31,630 bases of DNA. Origin: DATARH01 sp035570495. Lineage in GTDB: Bacteria > Pseudomonadota > Alphaproteobacteria > ATCC43930 > CGMCC-115725. Positions 16,794 to 24,523 of this stretch are shown one piece after another. The notes below the pieces were generated by a model that had not been told where the DNA came from, searched no databases, and saw only the letters and a list, made by a program, of their open reading frames with translations. Location of the stretch: assembly GCA_035570495.1 (NCBI GenBank), contig DATMLO010000020.1:1-31630 (forward strand). The letters run 5' to 3'. Numbering within the stretch: position 1 is the first letter of the stretch; each line of letters opens with the position of its first letter. The position numbers and the translations under genes are program-made.

Positions 16794-17789
16794 CTAACGA
16801 GACAGCAGCCGAAACCAATCCGCTGTCGCCTCGGCTATTCTATCCGGCGTCCAGACGGGCGCATCTTTCCAATAGTCGAGGTTCCCCAACATATATTTAA
16901 CCCCGGTTTCCAGGCTCACCTCCGCCTGCCACCCGAGCTCGCGTCGGATTTTTGTAACATCGGCAAACGTGCAATCGGGTTCGCCTGGGCGCTTCGGTAT
17001 ATGCACCGTTTCCTTCGCGCCGAGCAATTCGACCAATCGGTTGACACTGTACGTATTACCGCTGCCCACGTTGTAGATTTCGCCAACCACCTCAGATTCG
17101 ATCGCGGCCATGACGGCCGTCACGATATCGCTGACATACGTAAAGTCTCTTGTCTGTGTTCCATCGCCGACGATCGTCAGCGGCTTTCCGGCCAGCATTT
17201 GGGCAAGAAATACGCCAAACACCGCGCCATAGGTGCCGCTCGTACGAGTGCGCGGTCCGTAGACATTAAAGAACCGCAGGCATACGGCCGGCAATCGATA
17301 CACCTTCGCCCAGTGCAGGACAATTTGTTCCCCGAGATATTTCGTCAGCGCGTAGGGGTACTCGGATCGAATCGCTGCGGTTTCGGGCGTCGGGTAGCTG
17401 TCCGGGATGCCATAGCACGACGATGAAGCCGCATAGACAAGCCGCTTGACGCCCGCCGCGCGCGCCGCCTCGACCACGGCAAAGGTGCCATCAACGTTCG
17501 AACGGTAATAGACGGCCGGGTTCTGAACCGACGGCACGATGTCGGCCCGCGCCGCCAGATGGAACACACGCTCCGCCCCGTCGAACAGCGCGCCGATAGG
17601 ATCCTCGCCGATATCGCAAGCGACGACTTCCAGGTCTGGATTACCCTGGTGCTGCACCAGGTTTCTCGGGTTGCCGACGCTGAAATTGTCGATGACCTTG
17701 ACCCGGCGATGCGCCGCCAGCAGGCGATCAACAAGATGGCTGCCGATAAAGCCGCCGCCACCTGTGACAATATCGAAACCCACCGTCAT
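16794..17789 (-). CDS. NAD-dependent epimerase/dehydratase, UDP-sugar 4-epimerase-like
   Basis: This is a 331-residue extended SDR of the GalE/WbpP type. It shows VTGGGGFIGSHLVDRLL, the NFSVGNPRNL segment, YAASSSCYG, the catalytic YALTK as YxxxK, and RFFNVYGPRTRTSGTYGAV. DGTQTRDFTYVSDIV is also characteristic of sugar-nucleotide epimerases. It is the first gene of a minus-strand block and is followed 23 bp later by the nucleotidyltransferase-kinase fusion. Divergent transcription from the 6-dehydrogenase gene leaves about 160 bp for control signals. Whether it is a C4 epimerase or a dehydratase cannot be decided by eye. Confidence 0.87.
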   Translation of the reverse strand: MTVGFDIVTGGGGFIGSHLVDRLLAAHRRVKVIDNFSVGNPRNLVQHQGNPDLEVVACDIGEDPIGALFDGAERVFHLAARADIVPSVQNPAVYYRSNVDGTFAVVEAARAAGVKRLVYAASSSCYGIPDSYPTPETAAIRSEYPYALTKYLGEQIVLHWAKVYRLPAVCLRFFNVYGPRTRTSGTYGAVFGVFLAQMLAGKPLTIVGDGTQTRDFTYVSDIVTAVMAAIESEVVGEIYNVGSGNTYSVNRLVELLGAKETVHIPKRPGEPDCTFADVTKIRRELGWQAEVSLETGVKYMLGNLDYWKDAPVWTPDRIAEATADWFRLLSR

Positions 17790-17952
17790 CAGCCCCCCGC
17801 CCGCTGTATCTGACCCAAATCGTCATCGATTCGCAACCCCGGCTCGTTGCACTGGCCACCCGGAAGGAGCGGATTTTGCTTACGCCGCGCTAATGGTTAT
17901 TTGATACGAATGCACGGCGGTCAAACATGACTGCACGCATCGAGGGTTGTTG

Positions 17953-19254
17953 ATGTCGCCGCCCGACCGGTTGGAGCACGAACGCAAAATCGCCGTTATC
18001 GGCCTTGGCTATGTGGGGCTCCCGGTCGCGGCGTCTTTTGCGCGCGCCGGGATGCGCGTTATCGCGTTCGACATTTCCTGCGAGCGCATTGGTGAGTTAT
18101 GCGCCGGCAATGACCGTACGCGCGAGGTCGGGGCGGAAGACTTGCGATCGTCGCATCTGATTTTCACCACGAATCCCGGTGACCTGCGCGGCGCCGATTT
18201 CTTCATCATCACGGTGCCGACCCCGATCGACGAGGCGAGCCGGCCCGATCTACGCGCGCTGCTTGCCGCGTCGCACACGGTGGGCGGCGCGCTAAAACAG
18301 GGCGATATCGTCGTCTATGAGTCGACGGTTTATCCTGGCGCGACCGAAGAGGATTGCGCACCCGTGCTGGAGGCAGCATCGGGCCTTGTCTGCGGGAGTG
18401 ACTTTACGCTCGGCTATTCGCCGGAACGGATCAACCCCGGCGATCGCGAGCACCGCTTCGAGTTGATCGAGAAGGTCGTCGCCGGCCAGGATGCCCGCAC
18501 GCTTGAAATCATCGCGGCGGTGTACGGTTCGGTCGTCACCGCGGGTATCCACCGCGCGCCCAGCATCAAGACCGCCGAAGCCGCCAAAGTCATCGAAAAC
18601 ACCCAACGCGACCTCAACATCGCGTTGATGAACGAGTTGTCATCGATTTTCCATGAGCTCGACATCGATACGGCCGATGTGCTCGCCGCCGCCGGAACCA
18701 AGTGGAATTTCCTCAAATTCTCGCCTGGCCTGGTCGGCGGCCACTGCATCGGCGTCGACCCGTATTACCTGACACATCGCGCCGAGCGGGCCGGCTATCA
18801 TCCGCAGCTGATCCTCGCCGGACGCCAGGTCAATGACGCCGTCGGTGCGCGGGTCGCACGGCAATGCGTGCGGATGATGCTGCGTCACGACGGTGCCAAG
18901 GGCCCCGTCACGATACTCGGCCTCTCTTTCAAGGAGGATGTCCCCGACATCCGCAACAGCAAGGTTGTCGACATCATTCGCGAGCTCGAAGCGTTCGGGG
19001 TTGCGGTGCAGGTGCACGACCCGCTCGCTTCGGCTGACGAGGCGCTGGGGGAATATGGCGTGCGGCTGCTGCCGCGCCCGTCGCTTGAACCGGCCGAAGT
19101 GGTGATTCTCGCGGTCGCTCACGCGCCCTTCGTCGCGGAGGGCTGGCCGCTGATCAGCGGGCTGCTGCGCAACGGCTCGGGCGTTGTGCTGGATGTAAAA
19201 TCGCGTCTGCCTCGCGCCGAGCAGCCTGCCGGGGTTGAATTGTGGCGGCTTTGA
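17953..19254 (+). CDS. UDP-N-acetylhexosamine 6-dehydrogenase (WbpO/TviB type)
   Basis: The protein is 433 residues with the UDP-glucose/GDP-mannose dehydrogenase architecture: an N-terminal NAD domain (KIAVIGLGYVGLPVAASF), a central dimer domain (TQRDLNIALMNELSSIF) and a C-terminal UDP domain (LGLSFKEDVPDIRNS). The catalytic cysteine is C265 in GGHCIGVDPYYL. The AGTKWNFLKFSPGLVGGHC context is typical of the WbpO/TviB branch, which oxidises C6 of UDP-GlcNAc or UDP-GalNAc twice to the uronic acid. A UDP-glucose substrate is a less likely alternative. The ATG at 17953 has GAGGG 7 nt upstream and is preferred over an upstream in-frame TTG. It overlaps the next gene by 13 bp. Confidence 0.9.
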   Translation: MSPPDRLEHERKIAVIGLGYVGLPVAASFARAGMRVIAFDISCERIGELCAGNDRTREVGAEDLRSSHLIFTTNPGDLRGADFFIITVPTPIDEASRPDLRALLAASHTVGGALKQGDIVVYESTVYPGATEEDCAPVLEAASGLVCGSDFTLGYSPERINPGDREHRFELIEKVVAGQDARTLEIIAAVYGSVVTAGIHRAPSIKTAEAAKVIENTQRDLNIALMNELSSIFHELDIDTADVLAAAGTKWNFLKFSPGLVGGHCIGVDPYYLTHRAERAGYHPQLILAGRQVNDAVGARVARQCVRMMLRHDGAKGPVTILGLSFKEDVPDIRNSKVVDIIRELEAFGVAVQVHDPLASADEALGEYGVRLLPRPSLEPAEVVILAVAHAPFVAEGWPLISGLLRNGSGVVLDVKSRLPRAEQPAGVELWRL

Positions 19255-20285
19255 GCCCGCTCGACGAGTTTCCCGATCGTCCGGTGCTGGTGACGGGCGC
19301 CGCGGGGTTTATCGGCTTTCATCTTGCCGAACGCCTGCTCGGCGAGGGCCGCGCGGTCATCGGCCTCGACAACCTCAGCACTTATTACGACGTCGAGCTC
19401 AAGAAAGCGCGGCTCGCGCGGCTGCACGCCCATAACCAGTTTGAATTTGTCCATCTCGATTTGACGCAAGGGTCGGAGCTGCGTTTGCTGGTCGAGCAAT
19501 CGCGCCCGGCGATCGTCGTCAATCTCGCGGCGCAGGCTGGCGTGCGTTATTCGCTGACCAATCCCCATGCCTACGCCGACGCGAACCTCACCGGTTTTCT
19601 CAATATTCTCGAAGCCTGCCGGCATGGCGAGGTGAAGCACCTCGTCTACGCCTCGACCAGCTCGGTTTACGGCGCCAATACGAAGATGCCGTTTTCGATC
19701 GACGACTCGGTCGATCACCCCCTGACCCTCTATGCGGCCACCAAGCGAGCCAACGAGCTGATGGCGCACAGCTACAGCCACCTGTTCGGCCTACCGATGA
19801 CCGGGCTGCGGTTCTTTACCGTATACGGCCCGTGGGGACGGCCCGACATGGCGCTTTTTTTGTTTACGAAGGCTATCCTCGCCGGCGAACCGATCGATGT
19901 TTTCGCCGGCGGCAAGCTGGAACGTGACTTCACCTATATCGACGATGTCATCGAAGGCGTGCGCCGGGTCATGGATCGAGCTCCCGATCCAAACCCCGCT
20001 TGGAATGCCGCACACTCGGGGCCGGCGGAGAGCAGCGCCCCGTTCCGCCTTTACAATATCGGCGGCGGCCGACCGGTCAGGGTGTCGCGGCTCGTGGAGG
20101 TGCTCGAGAAGGCGCTCGGGCGCAAAGCCGAAAAGCGCGTCCTGCCGATGCAGCCGGGTGATGTGGCCGCGACAAGAGCCGATACCGATGCCTTCCAGCG
20201 CGACACAGGCTTTACGCCGACGACGTCGATTGAACAGGGCGTGCCGAAATTCGTCCGCTGGTATCGGGAATTCTACGGCATTTGA
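19242..20285 (+). CDS. UDP-glucuronate 4-epimerase-like protein
   Basis: This 347-residue extended SDR has VTGAAGFIGFHLAERLL, DNLSTYYDVELKKARLARL, AQAGVRYSLTNPHAYADANL, YASTSSVYGAN, the catalytic YAATK and RFFTVYGPWGRPDMALFLF. This set is typical of UDP-glucuronate 4-epimerases such as LspL/CapI, which interconvert UDP-GlcA and UDP-GalA. The GTG start lies inside the end of the 6-dehydrogenase gene, so translation is coupled. Because that partner looks like a UDP-HexNAc 6-dehydrogenase, the true substrate could instead be UDP-GlcNAcA/UDP-GalNAcA (inference). The pair should deliver a galacto-configured uronic acid to the glycan. Confidence 0.88.
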   Translation: MAALSPLDEFPDRPVLVTGAAGFIGFHLAERLLGEGRAVIGLDNLSTYYDVELKKARLARLHAHNQFEFVHLDLTQGSELRLLVEQSRPAIVVNLAAQAGVRYSLTNPHAYADANLTGFLNILEACRHGEVKHLVYASTSSVYGANTKMPFSIDDSVDHPLTLYAATKRANELMAHSYSHLFGLPMTGLRFFTVYGPWGRPDMALFLFTKAILAGEPIDVFAGGKLERDFTYIDDVIEGVRRVMDRAPDPNPAWNAAHSGPAESSAPFRLYNIGGGRPVRVSRLVEVLEKALGRKAEKRVLPMQPGDVAATRADTDAFQRDTGFTPTTSIEQGVPKFVRWYREFYGI

Positions 20286-20357
20286 TTGAATCGGTTCATC
20301 AATCGTCAACATTTTCAACGCCATGATCGCAGCATCGGGACGGCGGGATACCCGGCG

Positions 20358-20519
20358 ATGCGCTGGACATTAGGGCATATAAGGTTTGATCGGCGCGGAG
20401 CGACCGCGATCGAATACGCCATGATCGCCTTTTTTATCTCGATCGCCGGTTTCGCCGCGATCCAGACTATCGGCACCCACGTCAACTCGGTGTTCTCGAC
20501 GATCGCCTCGAGCTTCTAG
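20358..20519 (+). CDS. Flp-type (type IVb) pilin subunit
   Basis: This is a 53-residue prepilin. A short basic leader ends RRG, followed by ATAIEYAMIAFFISIAGFAA. This is the Flp consensus, with glycine before the cut site, glutamate at mature position 5 and tyrosine at 6, then one hydrophobic helix. Family knowledge: TadV/CpaA prepilin peptidases cleave after the glycine, and the mature pilin assembles into adhesive fibres through the Tad system. No other tad/cpa gene is in the window, so this is an orphan copy. An in-frame ATG at 20286 would add 24 residues before the leader; the ATG at 20358 gives a normal leader, although no strong ribosome site is visible for either. Confidence 0.85.
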   Translation: MRWTLGHIRFDRRGATAIEYAMIAFFISIAGFAAIQTIGTHVNSVFSTIASSF

Positions 20520-20620
20520 CCGCGGCATCCGCGTGTCGCGGTCTTGAGGCCGTCATTGAAACGTTCCATGCTCCGTCCGGCGACGAAGCGCCGCGCGACA
20601 ACGAGCGGGGAACCCAAGCG

Positions 20621-21577
20621 ATGACTGACGACGGCTGGCAACCCTCCCTCCTCTACCCCGATCCCGCGATCATCACCCTCGACCCGCGTTTCGAGCGGAT
20701 ACGGCCGCCGTTCAACGCCTCGGTCGAACGGCTCTATACCGGCTGCCGCTGGGCCGAAGGGCCGGTCTGGTTTGGTGACGGGCGTTTCCTGTTGTGGAGC
20801 GACATCCCCAACAATCGCATCCTGAAGTGGGAAGAGGAGACCGGTGCGGTCAGCGTTTTCCGCAAGCCGTCGAATAATTCGAACGGCAACACCCGCGATC
20901 GTCAGGGCCGTCTCGTCACCTGCGAGCACGGCGCGCGCCAAGTCACCCGCACTGAGCATGACGGCACGATCACGGTGCTGTGCAACCGGTTCGACGGCAA
21001 GCCGCTCAACTCGCCGAATGACGTGGTCGTCAAGTCGGACGGCTCGATCTGGTTCACCGACCCGCCGTTCGGGATCGGCGGCGAATACGAGGGTGACAAG
21101 GCTGAACCCGAGCTGCCGGTCACATGTGTCTACCGCATCGACGGCCGCAGCGGCCAGGTGACTGTCGTCGCCGACGATATTCGTGGACCGAACGGGCTCG
21201 CCTTTTCGCCGGACGAGTCGCGGCTCTACATCGTCGAGTCGCGCGCCGCGCCCCAGCGCGCGATCCGGGTCTTCGATACCGCCGACGACGGCACCAAATT
21301 GCGCAACAGCCGCGACTTCGGCGATCTCGGCAAGGGCACGCCCGACGGCTTCCGCTGCGACGTCGACGGCAATCTGTGGTGCGGCTGGGGGATGAGCCCG
21401 GAGCTCAACGGCGTCGCCGTGTTCGCGCCGGATGGGGCGATGATCGGGCGCTTCGCGCTGCCCGAGCGCGCCGCAAATTTGTGTTTTGGCGGCACAAAAC
21501 GCAACCGGCTATTCATCGCCGGAAGCCACTCGCTCTACGCGGTCTACGTCAACGCGCAAGGCGCGGTCGGCGGCTGA
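20621..21577 (+). CDS. SMP-30/gluconolactonase-family lactonase
   Basis: This is a 318-residue six-bladed beta-propeller protein of the SMP-30/gluconolaconase family. Diagnostic segments are CRWAEGPVWFGDGRFLLWSD (the metal-binding Glu in EGPVW), NSPNDVVVKSDGSIWFTD (Asn/Asp ligands), GPNGLAFSPDESRLYIVES and TPDGFRCDVDGNLW. No signal peptide is visible. Family knowledge: these enzymes hydrolyse sugar lactones such as gluconolactone, with a divalent metal. The gene is 21 bp upstream of a GH1 beta-glucosidase, so the two may form a small sugar-use operon. The exact lactone substrate is unknown. Confidence 0.9.
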   Translation: MTDDGWQPSLLYPDPAIITLDPRFERIRPPFNASVERLYTGCRWAEGPVWFGDGRFLLWSDIPNNRILKWEEETGAVSVFRKPSNNSNGNTRDRQGRLVTCEHGARQVTRTEHDGTITVLCNRFDGKPLNSPNDVVVKSDGSIWFTDPPFGIGGEYEGDKAEPELPVTCVYRIDGRSGQVTVVADDIRGPNGLAFSPDESRLYIVESRAAPQRAIRVFDTADDGTKLRNSRDFGDLGKGTPDGFRCDVDGNLWCGWGMSPELNGVAVFAPDGAMIGRFALPERAANLCFGGTKRNRLFIAGSHSLYAVYVNAQGAVGG

Positions 21578-21598
21578 GCGCGCGGATGGTGCATCGTT

Positions 21599-22999
21599 AT
21601 GCGTCGTCGAACGCTGTTGCAGGTCGGCACGGCGAGTGTGCTTATGGCGCGCTGGGCCCAGTCGAAGCCGGCCATGGCTGAGCCGCTTCGCTTCCCGCCA
21701 GGCTTTGTCTGGGGGGTTTCGACCTCGGCCTGCCAGATCGAAGGGCGCGGCGACCGCAAGGCGGACAGCATCTGGGACACGTTCGCCCGCGTACCTGGGA
21801 CGATCGCCGATCACAGCACGCCCGAGATTACCTGCGACAGCTATAATCGCTATACCGACGACATCGCGCTTCTGAAGGGGCTTGGGGTCAAGGCCTATCG
21901 CTATTCGATCTCATGGCCGCGGGTGCTGCCCGACGGCGATGGCCAACCCGATACGCAGGGTCTCGATTATTACGACCGGGTCACCGACGCGCTCCTGAAG
22001 GTCGGCATCGAGCCCTGGCCGTGCTTGTTCCACTGGGACCTGCCGCAGGCGCTGCAGGATCGTGGTGGTTGGGGCAACCGCGCGATCGCCGACTGGTTCA
22101 CCGAGTATGCCCAGCTGGTGGCGCGCCGGCTCGGCGATCGAGTGCGCCGCTGGGTCATGCTCAACGAACCTCAGGTTCACGCGGTCATGGGCCACGGGCT
22201 CGGCCAACACGCGCCGGGGCTGCGCGGCCGGGAGCCGATGGCCGCCGCCAGTCATCATCTGAACCTGGCGCAAGGCCGAGCGCTTCAGGCGTTACGCGCG
22301 CTCAACGGCAAGTTCGAGCTCGGTACGGTACTGAGCCTCCAACCGGTCCGCCCCGCGCAGAACCTCGCCAGCAATCAAGAGGCGGCAGCGATCTGGGATG
22401 CGGCCTGGAACCGCGCCTATCTCGACCCGCTGCTCCGCGGCGCCTACCCGGCGCGCTATCTGCCGCTTGTCGAAAAGCTGGTGCGGCCAGGTGACATGGC
22501 CGAAATCTGTCAGCCCATCGACTTCCTCGGCGTCAATTACTATTCGCCGATGTACCAGCGCGCCGATCCGTCGGGGCTGCTCGGCACGAATTGGGGCGCA
22601 CTCCCTGACGGCATGCGCACGACCGGGATGACATGGGGGATCGATCCGACTGGCCTCACCGATATTCTCACGGAACTGCGCACCCAATACGACAACCCGC
22701 GGGTCTACATCACCGAGAATGGTGCGTTTTTCAAAGAGACGCCGGACGCTTCCGGACACGTCGACGACCGCGAGCGCATCGCCTACTTACACGATCATAT
22801 CGCGACGGCGCATCACGCGCTCGCCGCCGGCGTAAATCTCGGCGGGTACTTCATCTGGACGCTGATCGACAATTGGGAATGGGCGCACGGCTTTACTGCG
22901 ACATTTGGGCTCGCCCGGCTCGACCGCGCTACTCTGACGCGCTTGCCAAAGGCTTCATACGATTGGTTTGCTCGCGTCGCCGGTTCAAATACTGTATAA
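21599..22999 (+). CDS. GH1 beta-glucosidase with probable Tat signal peptide
   Basis: This is a 466-residue glycoside hydrolase family 1 enzyme (TIM barrel). The acid/base glutamate is E190 in MLNEPQ and the nucleophile is E373 in YITENGAF; FPPGFVWGVSTSACQIEG at the start of the mature part is also typical. The N-terminus MRRRTLLQVGTASVLMARW has twin arginines followed by a hydrophobic stretch and an A-x-A site near residues 25-27, suggesting export by the Tat system. Most bacterial GH1 enzymes are cytoplasmic, so this is noteworthy. Retaining cleavage of beta-glucosides is expected. The neighbouring lactonase might act on related oxidised sugars (inference). Confidence 0.9.
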   Translation: MRRRTLLQVGTASVLMARWAQSKPAMAEPLRFPPGFVWGVSTSACQIEGRGDRKADSIWDTFARVPGTIADHSTPEITCDSYNRYTDDIALLKGLGVKAYRYSISWPRVLPDGDGQPDTQGLDYYDRVTDALLKVGIEPWPCLFHWDLPQALQDRGGWGNRAIADWFTEYAQLVARRLGDRVRRWVMLNEPQVHAVMGHGLGQHAPGLRGREPMAAASHHLNLAQGRALQALRALNGKFELGTVLSLQPVRPAQNLASNQEAAAIWDAAWNRAYLDPLLRGAYPARYLPLVEKLVRPGDMAEICQPIDFLGVNYYSPMYQRADPSGLLGTNWGALPDGMRTTGMTWGIDPTGLTDILTELRTQYDNPRVYITENGAFFKETPDASGHVDDRERIAYLHDHIATAHHALAAGVNLGGYFIWTLIDNWEWAHGFTATFGLARLDRATLTRLPKASYDWFARVAGSNTV

Positions 23000-23103
23000 G
23001 GCTTCTACTGACACGCGATAGGCTGCGGGTTGACCGGTTTCGGGGCGCCGTGCCTGTTACGTTCGGGGGGTCGCCAGGTTAAGCGGCCTATAACGGTTTG
23101 CGT

Positions 23104-23112
23104 TGGTATAAT
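23104..23112 (+). promoter_or_regulatory. Candidate extended -10 promoter for the OmpA-like gene
   Basis: TGGTATAAT matches the extended -10 consensus TGNTATAAT exactly and stands out in GC-rich DNA. No convincing -35 box lies 16-18 bp upstream, which is acceptable for extended -10 promoters. It is about 50 bp before the ATG at 23161. Confidence 0.5.
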
Positions 23113-23160
23113 AGCGTGATTTATTATATGGTTCGTGTTCTCAACTGTCGGAGGAACCCG

Positions 23161-23595
23161 ATGAAGCGTGTCCTTGCCCTCTGCACCCTCCTGATCGTGG
23201 CCGCGTGCGCGCCCGTTCTGGCGCCTGCACCCCCGCCCCCACCGCCCCCGCCGATGGCGTCGGCCGCTAGGGTCTTCACCGTATACTTCGCGTGGAACCG
23301 GTCGTGGGTCGGCCCGCAGGGCATCGCCATCCTCAAGCAGGCTGCGGCGACTTTCGCAGCTGGTGGCGTCGTGACTGTGCAGGTCACCGGCTACACCGAC
23401 ACGTCAGGTTCCGCCCGTTACAACCAGCGCCTGTCGGTGCGTCGTGCGCGGACGGTCGCCCACATCCTCGCTCACATGGGCGTGCCCTGGAGAGCGATGG
23501 CCGTGGCTGGCCGTGGCGAGAACGATCTCGCGGTCCCGACGCCCAATGGTGTCCGCGAGCCGCGCAATCGTCGCGTGACGGTCGTCGAAGGCTAG
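23161..23595 (+). CDS. OmpA-family peptidoglycan-binding lipoprotein
   Basis: This is a 144-residue outer-membrane lipoprotein. A basic start and hydrophobic segment end in a lipobox, IVAACAP (Cys ~17). A proline-rich linker with eight consecutive prolines follows, then an OmpA C-terminal domain: VTGYTDTSGSARYNQRLSVR, RRARTVAHIL and GRGENDLAVPTPNG...RNRRV. The Asp and Arg that bind diaminopimelate in this family are present (TD..., ...RRA). It would tether the outer membrane to peptidoglycan. The start is fixed by GGAGG 6 nt before the ATG; an in-frame upstream extension to 23098 lacks a ribosome site. It has its own promoter-like element and is followed by hairpins. Confidence 0.9.
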   Translation: MKRVLALCTLLIVAACAPVLAPAPPPPPPPPMASAARVFTVYFAWNRSWVGPQGIAILKQAAATFAAGGVVTVQVTGYTDTSGSARYNQRLSVRRARTVAHILAHMGVPWRAMAVAGRGENDLAVPTPNGVREPRNRRVTVVEG

Positions 23596-23602
23596 TGTCG
23601 GC

Positions 23603-23623
23603 GGCGGCGATCACATCGCCGCC
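23603..23623 (+). terminator. Hairpin after the OmpA-like gene
   Basis: A perfect 9-bp stem (23603-23611 and 23615-23623) closes a 3-nt loop just 8 bp after the stop codon. It is followed by GTTGTT, a weak T-rich tail. It probably acts as a rho-independent terminator or 3' stabilising hairpin for the lipoprotein mRNA. Confidence 0.55.
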
Positions 23624-23636
23624 GTTGTTCCCCTTC

Positions 23637-23679
23637 AGTCAAATCGAGGGCGTCCACTCAGGACGCCCTCGATTTGACT
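23637..23679. repeat. Perfect 19-bp inverted repeat with 5-nt loop
   Basis: Bases 23637-23655 are the exact reverse complement of 23661-23679, separated by ACTCA. The stem is long, symmetric and has no T-run on either side, which is unusual for an ordinary terminator. It lies between two other hairpins. It may be a bidirectional terminator, an RNA-stabilising structure or a REP-like unit; no second copy was noticed in this window. Confidence 0.7.
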
Positions 23680-23721
23680 TGTCTGGGTGTTGGAGATTCC
23701 GCTTTCGGGTTCCGGCAACAA

Positions 23722-23754
23722 AAGAGCCCCGGCCTATGTCAGGCCGGGGCTCTT
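23722..23754 (-). terminator. Rho-independent terminator for the cupin gene
   Basis: A perfect 14-bp GC-rich stem (23722-23735 and 23741-23754) closes a 5-nt loop. Read on the minus strand the second arm ends in CTCTTTTGTTG, giving a T-run directly after the stem. It lies about 40 bp beyond the stop of the minus-strand cupin gene. It could also stop transcription from the plus strand. Confidence 0.75.
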
Positions 23755-23792
23755 ACCGCTATGGAGAGCGTCGCGCCGCCAGAACCGATCGC

Positions 23793-24296
23793 CTATGAAA
23801 CGCGTTCGTAGGCGAAGCGGCGGATCTTGGTGACATCGCGCCCTTCGATTCGGATGAGGCGCGTCGAACCAGCACGACGCGGTGAATGCAAGTCGCCCTC
23901 GTTGTAAACGTAGGCCGCGCCCGGAGTGAGCGTGTACTCGCGGCGCAGCTTGACCTTCCCCGGCTCACTCTCGCTCGCCGGCGCTACCTTGTCCCAATCG
24001 CTCATGACGGTCTCACCAACCGCCTGCCCATAGATCGCCCAAGTCGGACCATGGTCATGCGGCGCGCTTTCCTTGGCGCCGTGATAGACGTGCGCCAGGA
24101 TGCAGAATTTGTACTCGAAATCCTCATAGAGAATCTTGCGTTCCGGCCCATCCTCAGGCAAGTGCTCGGCGACAAAATCCGGGTCGGAACATGCCCTTTG
24201 GACGAGAGCGCAGACTTTCTCGCGACCTTCGGGGCCAGGTTCGGCGGCGATGATACGATGCATTTCCTGCGACATCTGCTCGAGCGTATAGCTCAT
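23793..24296 (-). CDS. Cupin-fold protein, cysteine-dioxygenase-like
   Basis: This is a 167-residue protein with a single cupin domain. The metal ligands are probably H80 and H82 (APHDHGPTWAIYG), E95 (GQAVGETVMSDW) and H137 (YNEGDLHSPRR), the HxH...E...H arrangement of the cupin and thiol-dioxygenase families. The N-terminal ~60 residues are mainly helical. A thiol dioxygenase role is possible but unproven; regulatory or other small-molecule oxygenase functions fit equally well. The start is well supported by GGAGG 7 nt before the ATG at 24296; the frame remains open much further upstream but without a ribosome site. It is divergent from the AI-2E-family gene. Confidence 0.8.
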   Translation of the reverse strand: MSYTLEQMSQEMHRIIAAEPGPEGREKVCALVQRACSDPDFVAEHLPEDGPERKILYEDFEYKFCILAHVYHGAKESAPHDHGPTWAIYGQAVGETVMSDWDKVAPASESEPGKVKLRREYTLTPGAAYVYNEGDLHSPRRAGSTRLIRIEGRDVTKIRRFAYERVS

Positions 24297-24523
24297 CCTC
24301 AAACCTCCGTGCTTGACATCCGGCACCCGGCAGACGCGCTTGAGTCGGCAGCCGTTCGCCCAGGTGACAAAGCCTATGCCGACGGTGCCAGCCGGGCAAG
24401 AACGCGCTCGCATTTTGACGCGGAACGCGTCCCGAGCTGCCGACGCGGCACTATGTCGCTGGCGCGGCGTGCGCTTGTCGCGAGGCTTCGCTACACTGTG
24501 CGTCGACAGAAGGAGACCGCACA

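Noticed and set aside
17876..17904. TTGCTT with TATTTG at 17-bp spacing before the 6-dehydrogenase gene
   Set aside because: Both boxes are weak matches; position is reasonable but evidence is too thin for a feature.
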